Shown: positions 53,405-62,499, numbered from the stretch's first letter. The stretch: DNA of 64,000 nucleotides from Nostoc sp. 'Peltigera membranacea cyanobiont' 210A (GCF_002246015.1 NZ_NOLJ01000011.1:32295-96294), one strand, 5' to 3'. A program made the numbers and translations. The notes: generated from the sequence alone by a model not told the origin.

Positions 53405-53576
53405 GTTTGCTAATGCACAAATTTAGCCTTGACACGCTACTACAACTACTTAGGAAACCAATAAAACCTAACCCCCAGCCCCTTCCCTACAAGGGAAGGG
53501 GAGTAAGATTCAAAGCCTCTCTCCTCTTAGGAGAGAGGTTTGGAGAGAGGTCAAAATTAATTACGAATTAATAAAC

Positions 53577-54686
53577 ATGGAAGAATATTTAGATTTTCAG
53601 CCAACGTTAACCGAACGCGCCCAAATTAAGCAGCGCATTGAAACAGATGCCGGGATTGTACAACAGGAGGAGAAACTGCGGCAAGTTACTCTCAATTGGT
53701 GGCAAGAACATCAACAGCGTTTAATTGATTTGCCTAAAAATAAGCAGTTGATGAAGCTGCGGGCAGAATTTTTACAGACATTTGAAGCGGCGGTGCGTCC
53801 CATTGGTTTGTTAGATAGGTTTAAGACTATGGGAGTTATTGCTAGTTGGTGGGAAGATGCTTATGAGGTTTCTGCGGATTTGAAACGTTTAGCGAATTTG
53901 GGTTTTAAAGGTTTGATTGATTCTTGGGTGGATACAATTCGGGATGCTTTGGAAGATACGGAAAGTAAGCAATCTGGTAATAAGTTTGACGCTTTGAGTC
54001 ACAAAATTGTCCCGGCGCTGGTTCCCCAGTATTTGCAACAGTTGGAAGATGCTGAGGCGGATGTGGCGACGTTGGAACAGGAGAAGGAAGCTTTTGAACA
54101 AGGGGAGGAAGGGGAAGCGTCGGAAGATGGGGAAGCTGTTAATTTTGTCAAGCAATTAGAAGAACAACTGAAAGATTTGAAATATGCAATTAAGGATGGT
54201 CAAAAACGGCTGAAGGAATTGCTGGGAACTGACCGCAAGAAGGGGTCGATTAAGTATGAGAATAAGCAGGGAAATGATACCACTGATTTAGAAGAGGAAT
54301 TGGCTAATCTGCAATCAATGGTGATTCCAAAAGAGCAGGAAATTGCCGAGATTGAGGTGCAATTGCAACCTTATAAGGAGATTTTGGAAAGGTTGAAGGA
54401 AGCACGTAAGGGTGTGCGGGAGTTGAAAGGGTTGCTTGTTAAAGAGTTGGAAGCAGCGAGTGCAGGTTTAAGTGAGGAGAAAGCGCAGGGGTTAGTGTTG
54501 GATTTGTTTAAGGCGGATTTGTTGATGCAGTTGGAGAGATATGTCAGTGAACACCGTCAGATGGTGATTGCTGCGGTTGAGAATTGGTGGGATAAGTATC
54601 GGGTGACGTTGGCGGAAATTGAGAAGGAGGAGGAGGAGGTTAATCTAAGGTTGAGTGAGTTGTTGAAGGGGTTGGGTTATGTCTGA
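53577..54686 (+). CDS. hsdM: HsdM C-terminal fragment (coiled-coil extension)
   Basis: 369 residues that match the C-terminal extension of long (~850-900 residue) HsdM proteins: YLDFQPTLTERAQIKQRIET, LRQVTLNWWQEHQQRLIDLP, RPIGLLDRFKTMGVIASWWE, LKRLANLGFKGLIDSWVDTI, coiled coils from residue ~155 to ~300 and the end MVIAAVENWWDKYRVTLAEI then LLKGLGYV. It begins just after the 751-bp repeat block; the preceding residues lie at 52824. ATG 53577 lets it be made as a separate polypeptide. It overlaps hsdS by 8 bases. Whether three separate M pieces can assemble is unknown. Confidence 0.82.
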   Translation: MEEYLDFQPTLTERAQIKQRIETDAGIVQQEEKLRQVTLNWWQEHQQRLIDLPKNKQLMKLRAEFLQTFEAAVRPIGLLDRFKTMGVIASWWEDAYEVSADLKRLANLGFKGLIDSWVDTIRDALEDTESKQSGNKFDALSHKIVPALVPQYLQQLEDAEADVATLEQEKEAFEQGEEGEASEDGEAVNFVKQLEEQLKDLKYAIKDGQKRLKELLGTDRKKGSIKYENKQGNDTTDLEEELANLQSMVIPKEQEIAEIEVQLQPYKEILERLKEARKGVRELKGLLVKELEAASAGLSEEKAQGLVLDLFKADLLMQLERYVSEHRQMVIAAVENWWDKYRVTLAEIEKEEEEVNLRLSELLKGLGYV

Positions 54687-56010
54687 AGCCCTCGTTAAGT
54701 CGGAGACTTTCAATAATACACCTATCGGAAATTTTCCATTAGATTGGGATATTGTAGCTATTGGTGATATTGCTACTTATGTGGGTAGTGGAATAACTCC
54801 TAAAGGCGGAAGTAATATTTATAAGAAAGAAGGAATTTTATTTATCCGAAGTCAGAACGTTACTTTTGAGGGCTTATTGCTAGATGATGTAGCCCACATT
54901 GATGAAAGAATTCACAAAATCATGAAACGCAGTGAGGTTTTTGCCCATGATGTTCTTTTGAATATCACAGGCGCATCAATAGGCCGTTGCTGTCCACTTC
55001 CAGAAGGACTTGGAAAAGTTAATGTTAATCAACATGTTTGTGCTATTCGTTTACCAAATTCTAACAGCGAGAATGCAATATTTTTATCATCTGTGCTTGC
55101 ATCTTATATTGGTGAATCTCAAATTAACAAACTTAATGCAGGTGGAAATCGTGAAGGATTAAATTATCAACAGCTTCGTGCTTTTTTGATTCCCTTACCT
55201 CCAACAAAAGAACGTGCTGACATCGCTAAAATATTAGACACAGTTGATAAAGCGATCGCACTCACCGACACTCACATCACAAAACTTAAAAAAGCTAAAG
55301 CCGGACTGCTGCACGACCTCCTCACACGCGGTATTGACGATCATGGCGAACTGAGAGATTATACACGTAACCCTGAATTGTTTAAGCGATCGCTCTTGGG
55401 GATAATCCCGAAAGATTGGGATGTAGAACCACTTCACAAACATACACTTTCTAGTGCATTCGGGCCACGATTTTCATCTAGTCTCTACGCAGATGATGGC
55501 AACGTTGCAACCCTCCGAACAACCGACATGGATGAAGAGGGAAATCTCGATTTATCTACTATGCCACTTGCTCATCTCAATCTTGAGCTTTTCAATTTAC
55601 ATATTCTTGAAGTAGGTGATTTATTAATTTCCCGCAGTGGGACATGTGGAATAACAGCAGTATTTCCAGGATTTAATATCCCAGTATTGCCAGGAGCTTT
55701 CTTGATTCGCTTTCGACTTAAAGAAAGTGTGAAAGCAGAGTTTATCAGAAGGTACTTTAATTATGAATTGGGTAGGGCAAGAGTGCTTAATGAAGCTGAG
55801 GGCGGTGTCCAAAAAAATCTTAGAGGCAGCACATTACTTAAGCTGTTAATTCCGATTCCACCTAAACAAGAACAGGATGCAATTATTCACCAATTGCGAT
55901 GTTATGAATCTAGGATTATTACGAGAAAAATTTGTCTAGATAAACTCAAACTTTTAAAAAAAGGCTTAATGTCAGACCTATTAACCGGACGAGTGCGCGT
56001 CAAAATTTAA
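54679..56010 (+). CDS. hsdS: Type I RM specificity subunit HsdS
   Basis: A 443-residue DNA-recognition subunit with two target-recognition domains, each followed by a conserved helix. TRD1: GNFPLDWDIVAIGDIATYVG to IPLPPTKERADIAKILDTVD and spacer AIALTDTHITKLKKAKAGLL. TRD2: GIIPKDWDVEPLHKHTLSSA to IPIPPKQEQDAIIHQL and LDKLKLLKKGLMSDLLTGRV. The two halves are clearly duplicated but their TRDs differ, so the predicted target is bipartite and asymmetric. The start overlaps the HsdM C-fragment by 8 bases, indicating translational coupling. Confidence 0.94.
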   Translation: MSEALVKSETFNNTPIGNFPLDWDIVAIGDIATYVGSGITPKGGSNIYKKEGILFIRSQNVTFEGLLLDDVAHIDERIHKIMKRSEVFAHDVLLNITGASIGRCCPLPEGLGKVNVNQHVCAIRLPNSNSENAIFLSSVLASYIGESQINKLNAGGNREGLNYQQLRAFLIPLPPTKERADIAKILDTVDKAIALTDTHITKLKKAKAGLLHDLLTRGIDDHGELRDYTRNPELFKRSLLGIIPKDWDVEPLHKHTLSSAFGPRFSSSLYADDGNVATLRTTDMDEEGNLDLSTMPLAHLNLELFNLHILEVGDLLISRSGTCGITAVFPGFNIPVLPGAFLIRFRLKESVKAEFIRRYFNYELGRARVLNEAEGGVQKNLRGSTLLKLLIPIPPKQEQDAIIHQLRCYESRIITRKICLDKLKLLKKGLMSDLLTGRVRVKI

Positions 56011-56070
56011 CCAACAAAGGATAAAACTGAGAAGAATATAAAACAATACAGTTCAGTTAAGCATTTATTT

Positions 56071-56106
56071 CTTCTCTCTGTGTTCTCTGCGTCTCTGCGG
56101 TTCGTT
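56071..56106. repeat. Single arm of the CTCTGCGTCTCTGCGGTT repeat
   Basis: CTTCTCTCTGTGTTCTCTGC then GTCTCTGCGGTTCGTT, matching the right arm of the inverted repeat at 20622-20807. Only one arm is present here. Confidence 0.75.
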
Positions 56107-56191
56107 AAAAAAAATTGGCTTTGACCAAAGAGTTAAGACTTAACTAAACCGTATTCAAATATAAAATACAAAAAAACCGGCAAAAAAGGCA

Positions 56192-56785
56192 ATGATTGCA
56201 ACACCCAATAAATACCAGATGACTCCTGACGAATATCTCCAATGGGAAGCGACACAGGAGATTAAACACGAGTATATAAATGGCGAAGTTTACGCCATGA
56301 CAGGCGGGACAATTCCCCATAATGCTATAGCTGTTAACCTCATCGCCGCACTTAGACCCCATGTAAGAGGAAGTTCTTGCAGGGTTTTAGGTTCTGACGC
56401 CAAAGTGGGAATTACAGAAAAAGGTTCCTTCTTCTATCCTGATGTACTCGTAACCTGCAACGCCCAAGATAGACAAGCGATTCAAGTCATTCGATTCCCT
56501 AAATTAATTGTTGAAGTTCTTTCTCCCGGAACTGAAGCCTACGACCGAGGTGCTAAATTTGCCCAATATCGCCGCCTAGAGAGCTTACAGGAATACGTAC
56601 TAATTAATTCCGAAAGCATTGGTGTAGAAATATTCCGCATCAACGAACGCAGCAAATGGGAACTAACTTCTTATACCAACGGCGACGAAATTGAGTTAGT
56701 TTGTATTGAGTTTAAATTTCCTATCGCACTGCTGTACGAAGATGTAGAACTTCCGCCACAGGAGGCGCAAAATGACGGGACTTGA
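56192..56785 (+). CDS. Uma2 family endonuclease inside the RM locus
   Basis: A 197-residue Uma2 protein. Seen: MTPDEYLQWEATQEIKHEYI then NGEVYAMTGGT, FFYPDVLVTC (PD), PKLIVEVLSPGTEAYDRGAK (ExL core) and FAQYRRLESLQEYVLINSES. It is the longer-motif subtype (IKHEYINGE...LSPGTEAYDRG...F..YR) unlike the other three Uma2 genes here. Its end overlaps hsdR by 14 bases, so it is translated as part of the RM operon between hsdS and hsdR. A role in restriction is not known. Confidence 0.93.
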   Translation: MIATPNKYQMTPDEYLQWEATQEIKHEYINGEVYAMTGGTIPHNAIAVNLIAALRPHVRGSSCRVLGSDAKVGITEKGSFFYPDVLVTCNAQDRQAIQVIRFPKLIVEVLSPGTEAYDRGAKFAQYRRLESLQEYVLINSESIGVEIFRINERSKWELTSYTNGDEIELVCIEFKFPIALLYEDVELPPQEAQNDGT

Positions 56786-59700
56786 ATACACGCATACAGA
56801 ACTACCCACAATCGAACAACTCCAAAAAATGCGACAACTTCCCGGCGGTTTAGGCTGGGAATACATCGAAGCAAACCATTTAGCAGCAACCCCCGAACAA
56901 CGGGACAATTACCACGAAGTTCTCCTAATTCCCCGACTCCAGCGCCAACTGCGAGAAATCAACCCCGACGCCAACGGACAACCCTGGCTAGACGAACGCC
57001 GCATCAACCAAGCCATCAACCAACTGCAAAACCTCGGCCCCGGTAAGCTGATGGAGAAAAACGAAACCCTGACAAAACTCCTCCTCACAGGCGTAAAAGT
57101 CGAAGGACTCACAGGTAAACAAATTACCATCAACCTGATAGACTTCGACCACCCGGAACGTAACGACTTTCTCGCCATCAGCCAATTCCGCATCGACCCA
57201 CCGGGAGTAAAAGGCCCCAAAGGTCACTACCGCCCCGATATAATTTTGTTTGTCAACGGTATCCCCCTCGTCGTCATCGAATGCAAAGCCCCAGGTGCAG
57301 ATATGCTCAAATCTGGGATTCAAGACTTGCTAACTTACTCCAACCAACGCCACAGCCAGCAACCCGAAGGAATTGAGCGCTTATTTCACTACAATCAATT
57401 GATGATTTCCTGCACCTCCGGGCGGGCTGTGGTGGGTACGGTGGGGAGTCAACCTAAGCATTATCTGGAATGGAAAGACACCAGCCCGTTTGATTCCAAC
57501 TTCATCGCCCAGGTTTGTAGTCAGAATTTTAGTGTTGATTTGAGCGCTGAAGCACCCACTACAAACGAGGATTTAATTGATATATCGGGACTTAACCGCC
57601 GCCAGCAACTCATCGCCGGAATGCTTCACCCCGCGAATTTGCTGGACATCCTGCGCCACTACATTCTGTTCACAACCAAACACAACCGTCGGATCAAAAT
57701 AGTCCCGCGTTACCAACAATTCCGAGGCGTATCCAAAGCCGTTGAACGCTTGCTACACGGTAAAACTAAAACAGAACACGGGAGCCAAGACCAGCGCGGC
57801 GGTATTATCTGGCACTACCAAGGCTCTGGTAAAAGCTTGGATATGGTGTTTATCCTCCGCAAACTGCGGACAATTCCCCAACTTCAACAGTTTAAAGCGG
57901 TCATCGTTACCGATCGCACAGATTTAGAAGACCAACTATCAGAAACAGCAACCCTTTCCGGTCAAACTTTGCAAGTCGCCCAAAACATCAAAGATTTAGC
58001 GAAGAAACTGCGACAAACAGGGCCGGGTATTGTTTTTGGGATGGTTCAGAAATTTAACAAAATTAATGAACCGAAAGAATACGCTGATATTGATGAACTA
58101 AACAATGCTCTCAATTCATCCGCAGACATTTTACTATTAATCGATGAAGCACACCGCTCTCATAATAAAACTCTCCACGCATATTTATCAGCAGCTTTAC
58201 CCAACTGCGCCAAAATTGGTTTTACAGGAACTCCCATCATCTCGGCGCAGAAAAAGAAAACCGCCGAAATCTTTGCCAATGACGAAAATCCTTATATTGA
58301 TATCTACAGTATTCGGGATTCCCAAAAAGATAATGTCACCGTTCCCATTTTCTACGAAGGACTGGAAACAATGGGAGCAGTCAAAGGAGCCACGACTCTA
58401 GACCAACTTTTTGAGGTACTATTTCAAGATTCTACCGCAGAAGAACGGGCTGCGATTAAATCCAAATACGCCGGAAAAAGGAACGTTCTCAACGCTAAAG
58501 AATTGATGAGAGCCAAGGCTAGACATATCTTACGGCACTATGTTACGCGCATCATGCCGGATAAATTTAAAGCTCAGGTAGCAGCTAGCGATCGCCAAGC
58601 TTGTGTTTTGTACCAAGAATATCTTACCGCAGCTAAAACCGAACTGATTCAAGAATTAGAATCAAAAGCCGTTATTTTGCAAAGTCTGACATTAGAATCC
58701 GCACCAGCCGAATACCGCACCTTGGTACAAGCTTATTCTTACCTAGATACCATCAAGCGCCTGGAATTTGCGGCGATTATCTCCGCCAACAGCAAACAAG
58801 ACCCCCAAGCCTGGAAACAATGGACGGATGAAAACAACCACACTACTTACAAAAACCGCTTCTGGAAAAACTTAGATGAAGACGGTTTAGCTTTTTTAAT
58901 TGTGAATAATAAATTGCTGGTAGGCTTCGACGCACCTTTAGAACAAGTGCTATATGTAGACCGCAGCTTAGTAGAACATGATTTATTACAAGCGATCGCT
59001 CGTACTAATCGCACCGCCGAAGGTAAAGACTACGGTTTAATTGTAGACTATTATGGTATCGACATCGCCGCCGCTATGAGTGTCTACGATCAAGAAGATG
59101 TCGATGGTGCTTGGTTTGATATCCAAGAAGAATTACCCAAATTAGACGAAACCCACCGCCTGGTAATGAACTTTTGGCAAGAACGCAACTTAAATATTGA
59201 CGATGACAAAGAAGCTTGTGTAAATATCCTAAATCATGACGAGCGGTCGCGTGCAGAATTTTATCAACTACTGCGGGAATTTCTGCAAGCAATGGATGCC
59301 TTTTTACCTCGTCCCCAAGCTTTGCGCTACCTCAAAGATGCCAAAAAATTGGGAGAATTAAAGAAATTAGTTGATGATATTTTCCGAGATGAACGCCCAG
59401 AAGACGCTAAAGAAAAAGTTCAAGCGCTGATAGACGAACATATCCAATCTCAGGGTATTAACCTGAAAGTTCCACCAGTAAATATTTTAGACTTGGACTT
59501 TGAGCAACGGGTACAACAAAGACATTCCATACAAACTCGCGCGGCGGAAATGGAACACGCCATCCGCTATCACATCCGCACCCATCTAGACGATGACCCA
59601 GTTTATTACCGCAACCTCAGCGATAAACTAGAAGAAATTTTACAACGTTTTGGTGACAATTGGGATGCGATCGCTACAGAATTTTTAACCTTAGCCCAAA

Positions 59701-60029
59701 AAGTCCGAGCCGAACAAACCGAAGTCAGCGAAAATCAACCATCAGCCCGAATTCGTCCTTTCTTCAATCTTCTCATCGATACGCTGCAATCACCAGCACC
59801 CGAAATTTCCACCCAACTACAAAACTTTACCACTGAACTGGTAGATTTTATCTACAATCAAAGTCATCTAATCGGCTTCTGGAACGACTTGGTAGCTAGA
59901 GATAATCTCCGCAAACAAATCTGGTTAAAATTAGAAGATTTAAATCTCTTCCCAGATAGTAAACTAGATGACTTAGCAGACCAAATCACCCAATTAGCCG
60001 AACGACATGATGCAAATCGAGGGCGATGA
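56772..60029 (+). CDS. hsdR: Type I restriction enzyme HsdR
   Basis: A 1085-residue motor-nuclease that translocates DNA with ATP and cuts unmethylated DNA at a distance. Seen: N-terminal nuclease PD-(D/E)xK in YRPDIILFVNGIPLVVIECK, motor Walker A IIWHYQGSGKSLDMVF, Walker B DEAH in LLLIDEAHRSHNKTLH, motif III FTGTP, motif VI QAIARTNRTAEGKDYGLIVD, and the C-terminal helical region that docks to HsdM/S. Length and all motor and nuclease motifs look intact, in contrast to the broken hsdM. The gene overlaps its neighbours on both sides (14 and 4 bases). Confidence 0.96.
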   Translation: MTGLEYTHTELPTIEQLQKMRQLPGGLGWEYIEANHLAATPEQRDNYHEVLLIPRLQRQLREINPDANGQPWLDERRINQAINQLQNLGPGKLMEKNETLTKLLLTGVKVEGLTGKQITINLIDFDHPERNDFLAISQFRIDPPGVKGPKGHYRPDIILFVNGIPLVVIECKAPGADMLKSGIQDLLTYSNQRHSQQPEGIERLFHYNQLMISCTSGRAVVGTVGSQPKHYLEWKDTSPFDSNFIAQVCSQNFSVDLSAEAPTTNEDLIDISGLNRRQQLIAGMLHPANLLDILRHYILFTTKHNRRIKIVPRYQQFRGVSKAVERLLHGKTKTEHGSQDQRGGIIWHYQGSGKSLDMVFILRKLRTIPQLQQFKAVIVTDRTDLEDQLSETATLSGQTLQVAQNIKDLAKKLRQTGPGIVFGMVQKFNKINEPKEYADIDELNNALNSSADILLLIDEAHRSHNKTLHAYLSAALPNCAKIGFTGTPIISAQKKKTAEIFANDENPYIDIYSIRDSQKDNVTVPIFYEGLETMGAVKGATTLDQLFEVLFQDSTAEERAAIKSKYAGKRNVLNAKELMRAKARHILRHYVTRIMPDKFKAQVAASDRQACVLYQEYLTAAKTELIQELESKAVILQSLTLESAPAEYRTLVQAYSYLDTIKRLEFAAIISANSKQDPQAWKQWTDENNHTTYKNRFWKNLDEDGLAFLIVNNKLLVGFDAPLEQVLYVDRSLVEHDLLQAIARTNRTAEGKDYGLIVDYYGIDIAAAMSVYDQEDVDGAWFDIQEELPKLDETHRLVMNFWQERNLNIDDDKEACVNILNHDERSRAEFYQLLREFLQAMDAFLPRPQALRYLKDAKKLGELKKLVDDIFRDERPEDAKEKVQALIDEHIQSQGINLKVPPVNILDLDFEQRVQQRHSIQTRAAEMEHAIRYHIRTHLDDDPVYYRNLSDKLEEILQRFGDNWDAIATEFLTLAQKVRAEQTEVSENQPSARIRPFFNLLIDTLQSPAPEISTQLQNFTTELVDFIYNQSHLIGFWNDLVARDNLRKQIWLKLEDLNLFPDSKLDDLADQITQLAERHDANRGR

Positions 60030-60745
60030 AAACCATTAATGTTGGAGAACTCTCTTTTGAACTGCGCGAAAGTCCCCGTCGTCGCACAGTTGAAATTACT
60101 ATCGAACGCGACGGTAAACTAGTCTTGACAACACCACCTCAAGTCCCTCTAGAAAAACTAGGGGAAATTATTGAACAACGCCGCTTCTGGATTTACAGCA
60201 AACTGCTAAAAAAATCAGCGATAAAACAGCCAACTGCACAAAAAACTTATTTACCTGGCGAAGGCTTTCACTATTTAGGACGCAGCTATCGCTTGAAATT
60301 AGTAGACACCGCAAACAACCCACTTAGACTTTACCAAGGACGCTTTGAACTTTTGCGATCTGCTGAAAGCAGCAGCGCCTCGCTATCGCATCAACAGCAA
60401 GGTCGAGATTTATTTATTCAGTGGTATCGCGTACATATTCAAGAGCATTTAGAATCAATTATTACATCCATCGCCAACAGAATCGGCAAAGAACCGACTT
60501 CTATACAAGTGCGCGAACTCGGTAATCGTTGGGGTTCATGTAATCCCAAAGGTGATATTTATTTCCATTGGCGGGTTGCTTTGCTTCCTAGTTCCATGAT
60601 ACAATATATAGTCGTTCATGAAATGGTTCACTTAATTCAACCCAACCACAATAGAGATTTCTGGGACAGGGTAGAGCGAATCTTACCTGACTGTGTGGAT
60701 AGAAAAGAGTGGTTAGCAAAAAACGGCGCAACTTTCAGTTTATAA
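60026..60745 (+). CDS. YgjP/WLM-like metallopeptidase (DUF45) of the RM operon
   Basis: A 239-residue zinc-peptidase-like protein. Seen: RRRTVEITIERDGKLVLTTP, YLGRSYRLKL, QVRELGNRWGSCNPKGDIYF (WGSC), HWRVALLPSSMIQYIVVHEM, and the zinc site HEMVHLIQPNHNRDFW (HExxH...H). This is the M48-like DUF45 family often linked to type I RM operons. Its ATG overlaps the hsdR stop by 4 bases (ATGA), so it is translationally coupled. A role in HsdR turnover is possible but unproven. Confidence 0.92.
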   Translation: MKTINVGELSFELRESPRRRTVEITIERDGKLVLTTPPQVPLEKLGEIIEQRRFWIYSKLLKKSAIKQPTAQKTYLPGEGFHYLGRSYRLKLVDTANNPLRLYQGRFELLRSAESSSASLSHQQQGRDLFIQWYRVHIQEHLESIITSIANRIGKEPTSIQVRELGNRWGSCNPKGDIYFHWRVALLPSSMIQYIVVHEMVHLIQPNHNRDFWDRVERILPDCVDRKEWLAKNGATFSL

Positions 60746-60748
60746 AAA

Positions 60749-60821
60749 TGGAGAATAGGAGACTCGAACCCCTGACCTCTGCGGTGCGATCGCAGCACTC
60801 TACCAACTGAGCTAATTCCCC
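60749..60821 (-). tRNA. trnA: tRNA-Ala, anticodon CGC
   Basis: A 73-base cloverleaf on the minus strand: acceptor GGGGAAT / ATTCTCC (one G-U), D arm GCTCAGTTGGTAGAGT, anticodon arm CTGCG-ATCGCAC-CGCAG with anticodon CGC, T arm AGGGG-TTCGAGT-CTCCT, discriminator A. No CCA is encoded. The anticodon arm contains the HIP1 octamer GCGATCGC. The loop has A at position 32, an unusual but tolerated base. It lies convergent with the RM operon. Confidence 0.93.
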
Positions 60822-60886
60822 TTAATCGGTGCTAAGTCAAGAGTAATATCACTCATTAACTCAATACATTATCACCATAGATTATT

Positions 60887-61615
60887 CTAACATTCAGTTA
60901 CCGATTGCTGAGGCTGTTTTTGAGAATAAACCTTCTGTACGCGTTCGAGTTCCAAATCACTGAGATAATCAACAGTCCAGTTACAGCAGCGCTGAAGCAT
61001 GTGGAATGGGTATGTATTCGCTACCCCAACAACTTGCATCTGCGATCGCTTCGCCGCTTCGATACCTGCTGGAGTATCTTCAATTGCCAGACACTCTTGT
61101 GGTTGGAGATTCAATTCGGGATATTCTTTATTCAAGCGTTTTACTGCCAGTAAATAACCATCGGGTTCTGGTTTACTGGTGGTGATGTCATCACCCGCGA
61201 CGATAATTTTAAAATGTTCGGCTAGTTTAGCGCGATTCAGTACCAATTCTATTTCTTTGCGAATCGCGCCACTAACTAATCCTAGTTTCAGATTCCGCGA
61301 TCGCACCTGAAATATTAAGTCTTCTACACCTGGATATAAAGGCAGTTTCTTTATTTTTTCTAGTTCCACCGTATAAGCTTGGGCTTTGCGGTACAGCAAC
61401 TGAGTTAAATAGTTTTCATTGCCTACTCTACCACGATTAGCGAGTAGTTGCCCAAAACAAGCGCGATCGCTGCGTCCTAAAGAAGCTTGACGCTCACTCA
61501 CCTTTTGGGGTTGGAGATTTTCTTCAATGAGAATCTCATCGATCAGTTGCAGGTGGATTGGCTCATCGTTAATGATGACACCATTAAAATCAAAGAGAAC
61601 TGCCTTTAAACTCAT
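60887..61615 (-). CDS. HAD family phosphatase (beta-phosphoglucomutase-like)
   Basis: A 242-residue HAD-superfamily IA hydrolase. Seen: nucleophile motif LFDFNGVIINDEPIH (D-x-N-G where D-x-D-G is usual), cap domain, motif II LGLVSGAIRKEIE, motif III/IV SKPEPDGYLLAVKRL and LAIEDTPAGIEAAKRS. The Asp nucleophile is present; the second Asp is Asn. Substrate is probably a small sugar phosphate, not determined. Its ATG overlaps the stop of the upstream methyltransferase by 4 bases, so the two are coupled. Confidence 0.9.
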   Translation of the reverse strand: MSLKAVLFDFNGVIINDEPIHLQLIDEILIEENLQPQKVSERQASLGRSDRACFGQLLANRGRVGNENYLTQLLYRKAQAYTVELEKIKKLPLYPGVEDLIFQVRSRNLKLGLVSGAIRKEIELVLNRAKLAEHFKIIVAGDDITTSKPEPDGYLLAVKRLNKEYPELNLQPQECLAIEDTPAGIEAAKRSQMQVVGVANTYPFHMLQRCCNWTVDYLSDLELERVQKVYSQKQPQQSVTEC

Positions 61616-62499
61616 GCCCTTATGCCAAACGCTGGAGAACCAATTCCCTCCAAATCATTATTATCTACTGATGTGGGAGTATACTGACGGACATTTTCGG
61701 TTGCTATTGGTTTAATGCCGCTAGTTACCTGATTTATCCACCATACATCCTGCGATCGCACTGCTTCAAATCCGGCTGCACCCATATTCGCTTCTGTACT
61801 ACTAGCAGCATACTCACGAATATATGGCTCCTCAAAAACGTCATTGAGCCATTCTAACTGACGCAGAGTCTTCTGATTCCCATCTAGAATTAATACTTGT
61901 CCTCCAGTTACCAGCAACCGGAAGCTTTCTCGTAAAATTGCTAGAGACACTGCATCTGGTGTTTCGTGGAATAGCAAAGAAGCTGTTACTAAGTCAAATG
62001 TTGCATCCCTCAAACCAGTTTTTTCAGCATTTCCGTGTCGCCAAAGGATCTCCAAGCCAGTATTTCTAGCTTTATCTTCCGCCCTTACCAACATATAAGG
62101 TGATAAGTCCAAACCAATAACTTCCGCTTCGGGGAAAGCCTGTTTTAACATTAATGTAGTGGAACCAGTGCCGCAGCCTAAATCGAGTATGCGTCGTGGT
62201 TTCACCTGGACAGCATCAACTAAAGCTTGACGGACAATACCTTCATTAGGCGGTAGAACGTATTGAGTAATCGGATCGTAAGTAACTGCTGCATCGGAAT
62301 TGAGATATCCGCCAGCAATCCCGTGAAAGTTTTGATTACTGTAGTACGACGGAATTATGACATCATCTCGCCGATAGCGATCGCTCTCTTTTTCCCAATC
62401 AATACTATCAGCGTAACGCCGTAACCCATCTTCATCAATCAAAAGACGCACTACAGGGGATAAAAAACGTTCCCAGATTGTATCTTGACGGACTGCCAT
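61612..62499 (-). CDS. Class I SAM-dependent methyltransferase
   Basis: A 295-residue methyltransferase. Seen: an N-terminal region (DSIDWEKESDRYRRDDVIIP, NFHGIAGGYLNSDAAVTYDP), motif I RILDLGCGTGSTTLMLKQAF, VIGLDLSPYMLVRAE, HGNAEKTGLRDATFDLVTAS and LLVTGGQVLILDGN. This is a UbiE/Methyltransf_11-like enzyme of unknown substrate. It is translated just before the HAD phosphatase (4-base overlap). ATG 62499. Confidence 0.88.
   Translation of the reverse strand: MAVRQDTIWERFLSPVVRLLIDEDGLRRYADSIDWEKESDRYRRDDVIIPSYYSNQNFHGIAGGYLNSDAAVTYDPITQYVLPPNEGIVRQALVDAVQVKPRRILDLGCGTGSTTLMLKQAFPEAEVIGLDLSPYMLVRAEDKARNTGLEILWRHGNAEKTGLRDATFDLVTASLLFHETPDAVSLAILRESFRLLVTGGQVLILDGNQKTLRQLEWLNDVFEEPYIREYAASSTEANMGAAGFEAVRSQDVWWINQVTSGIKPIATENVRQYTPTSVDNNDLEGIGSPAFGIRA

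Larger units (their letters stand above)
52821..53571. mobile_element. 751-bp nested repeat block splitting hsdM
   Basis: Bounded by perfect 13-bp inverted repeats TTAATTCGTAATT (52821-52833) and AATTACGAATTAA (53559-53571). Inside, in order: ATTCGTA direct repeats, a 10-copy 21-bp minisatellite, the arm of a large inverted repeat (53163-53193), a GTAGGTTGGGT palindrome, a 26-bp-stem palindrome, a TCTTGTGGGGCGGGC miniature element, the returning arm (53408-53443) and a C/G-rich repeat. No transposase. Flanking DNA on both sides encodes contiguous HsdM, so the block is an insertion. Confidence 0.8.

Noticed and set aside
53347..53571. 74-codon frame in the repeat block
   Set aside because: It lies entirely within palindromic elements and has no recognisable protein features.
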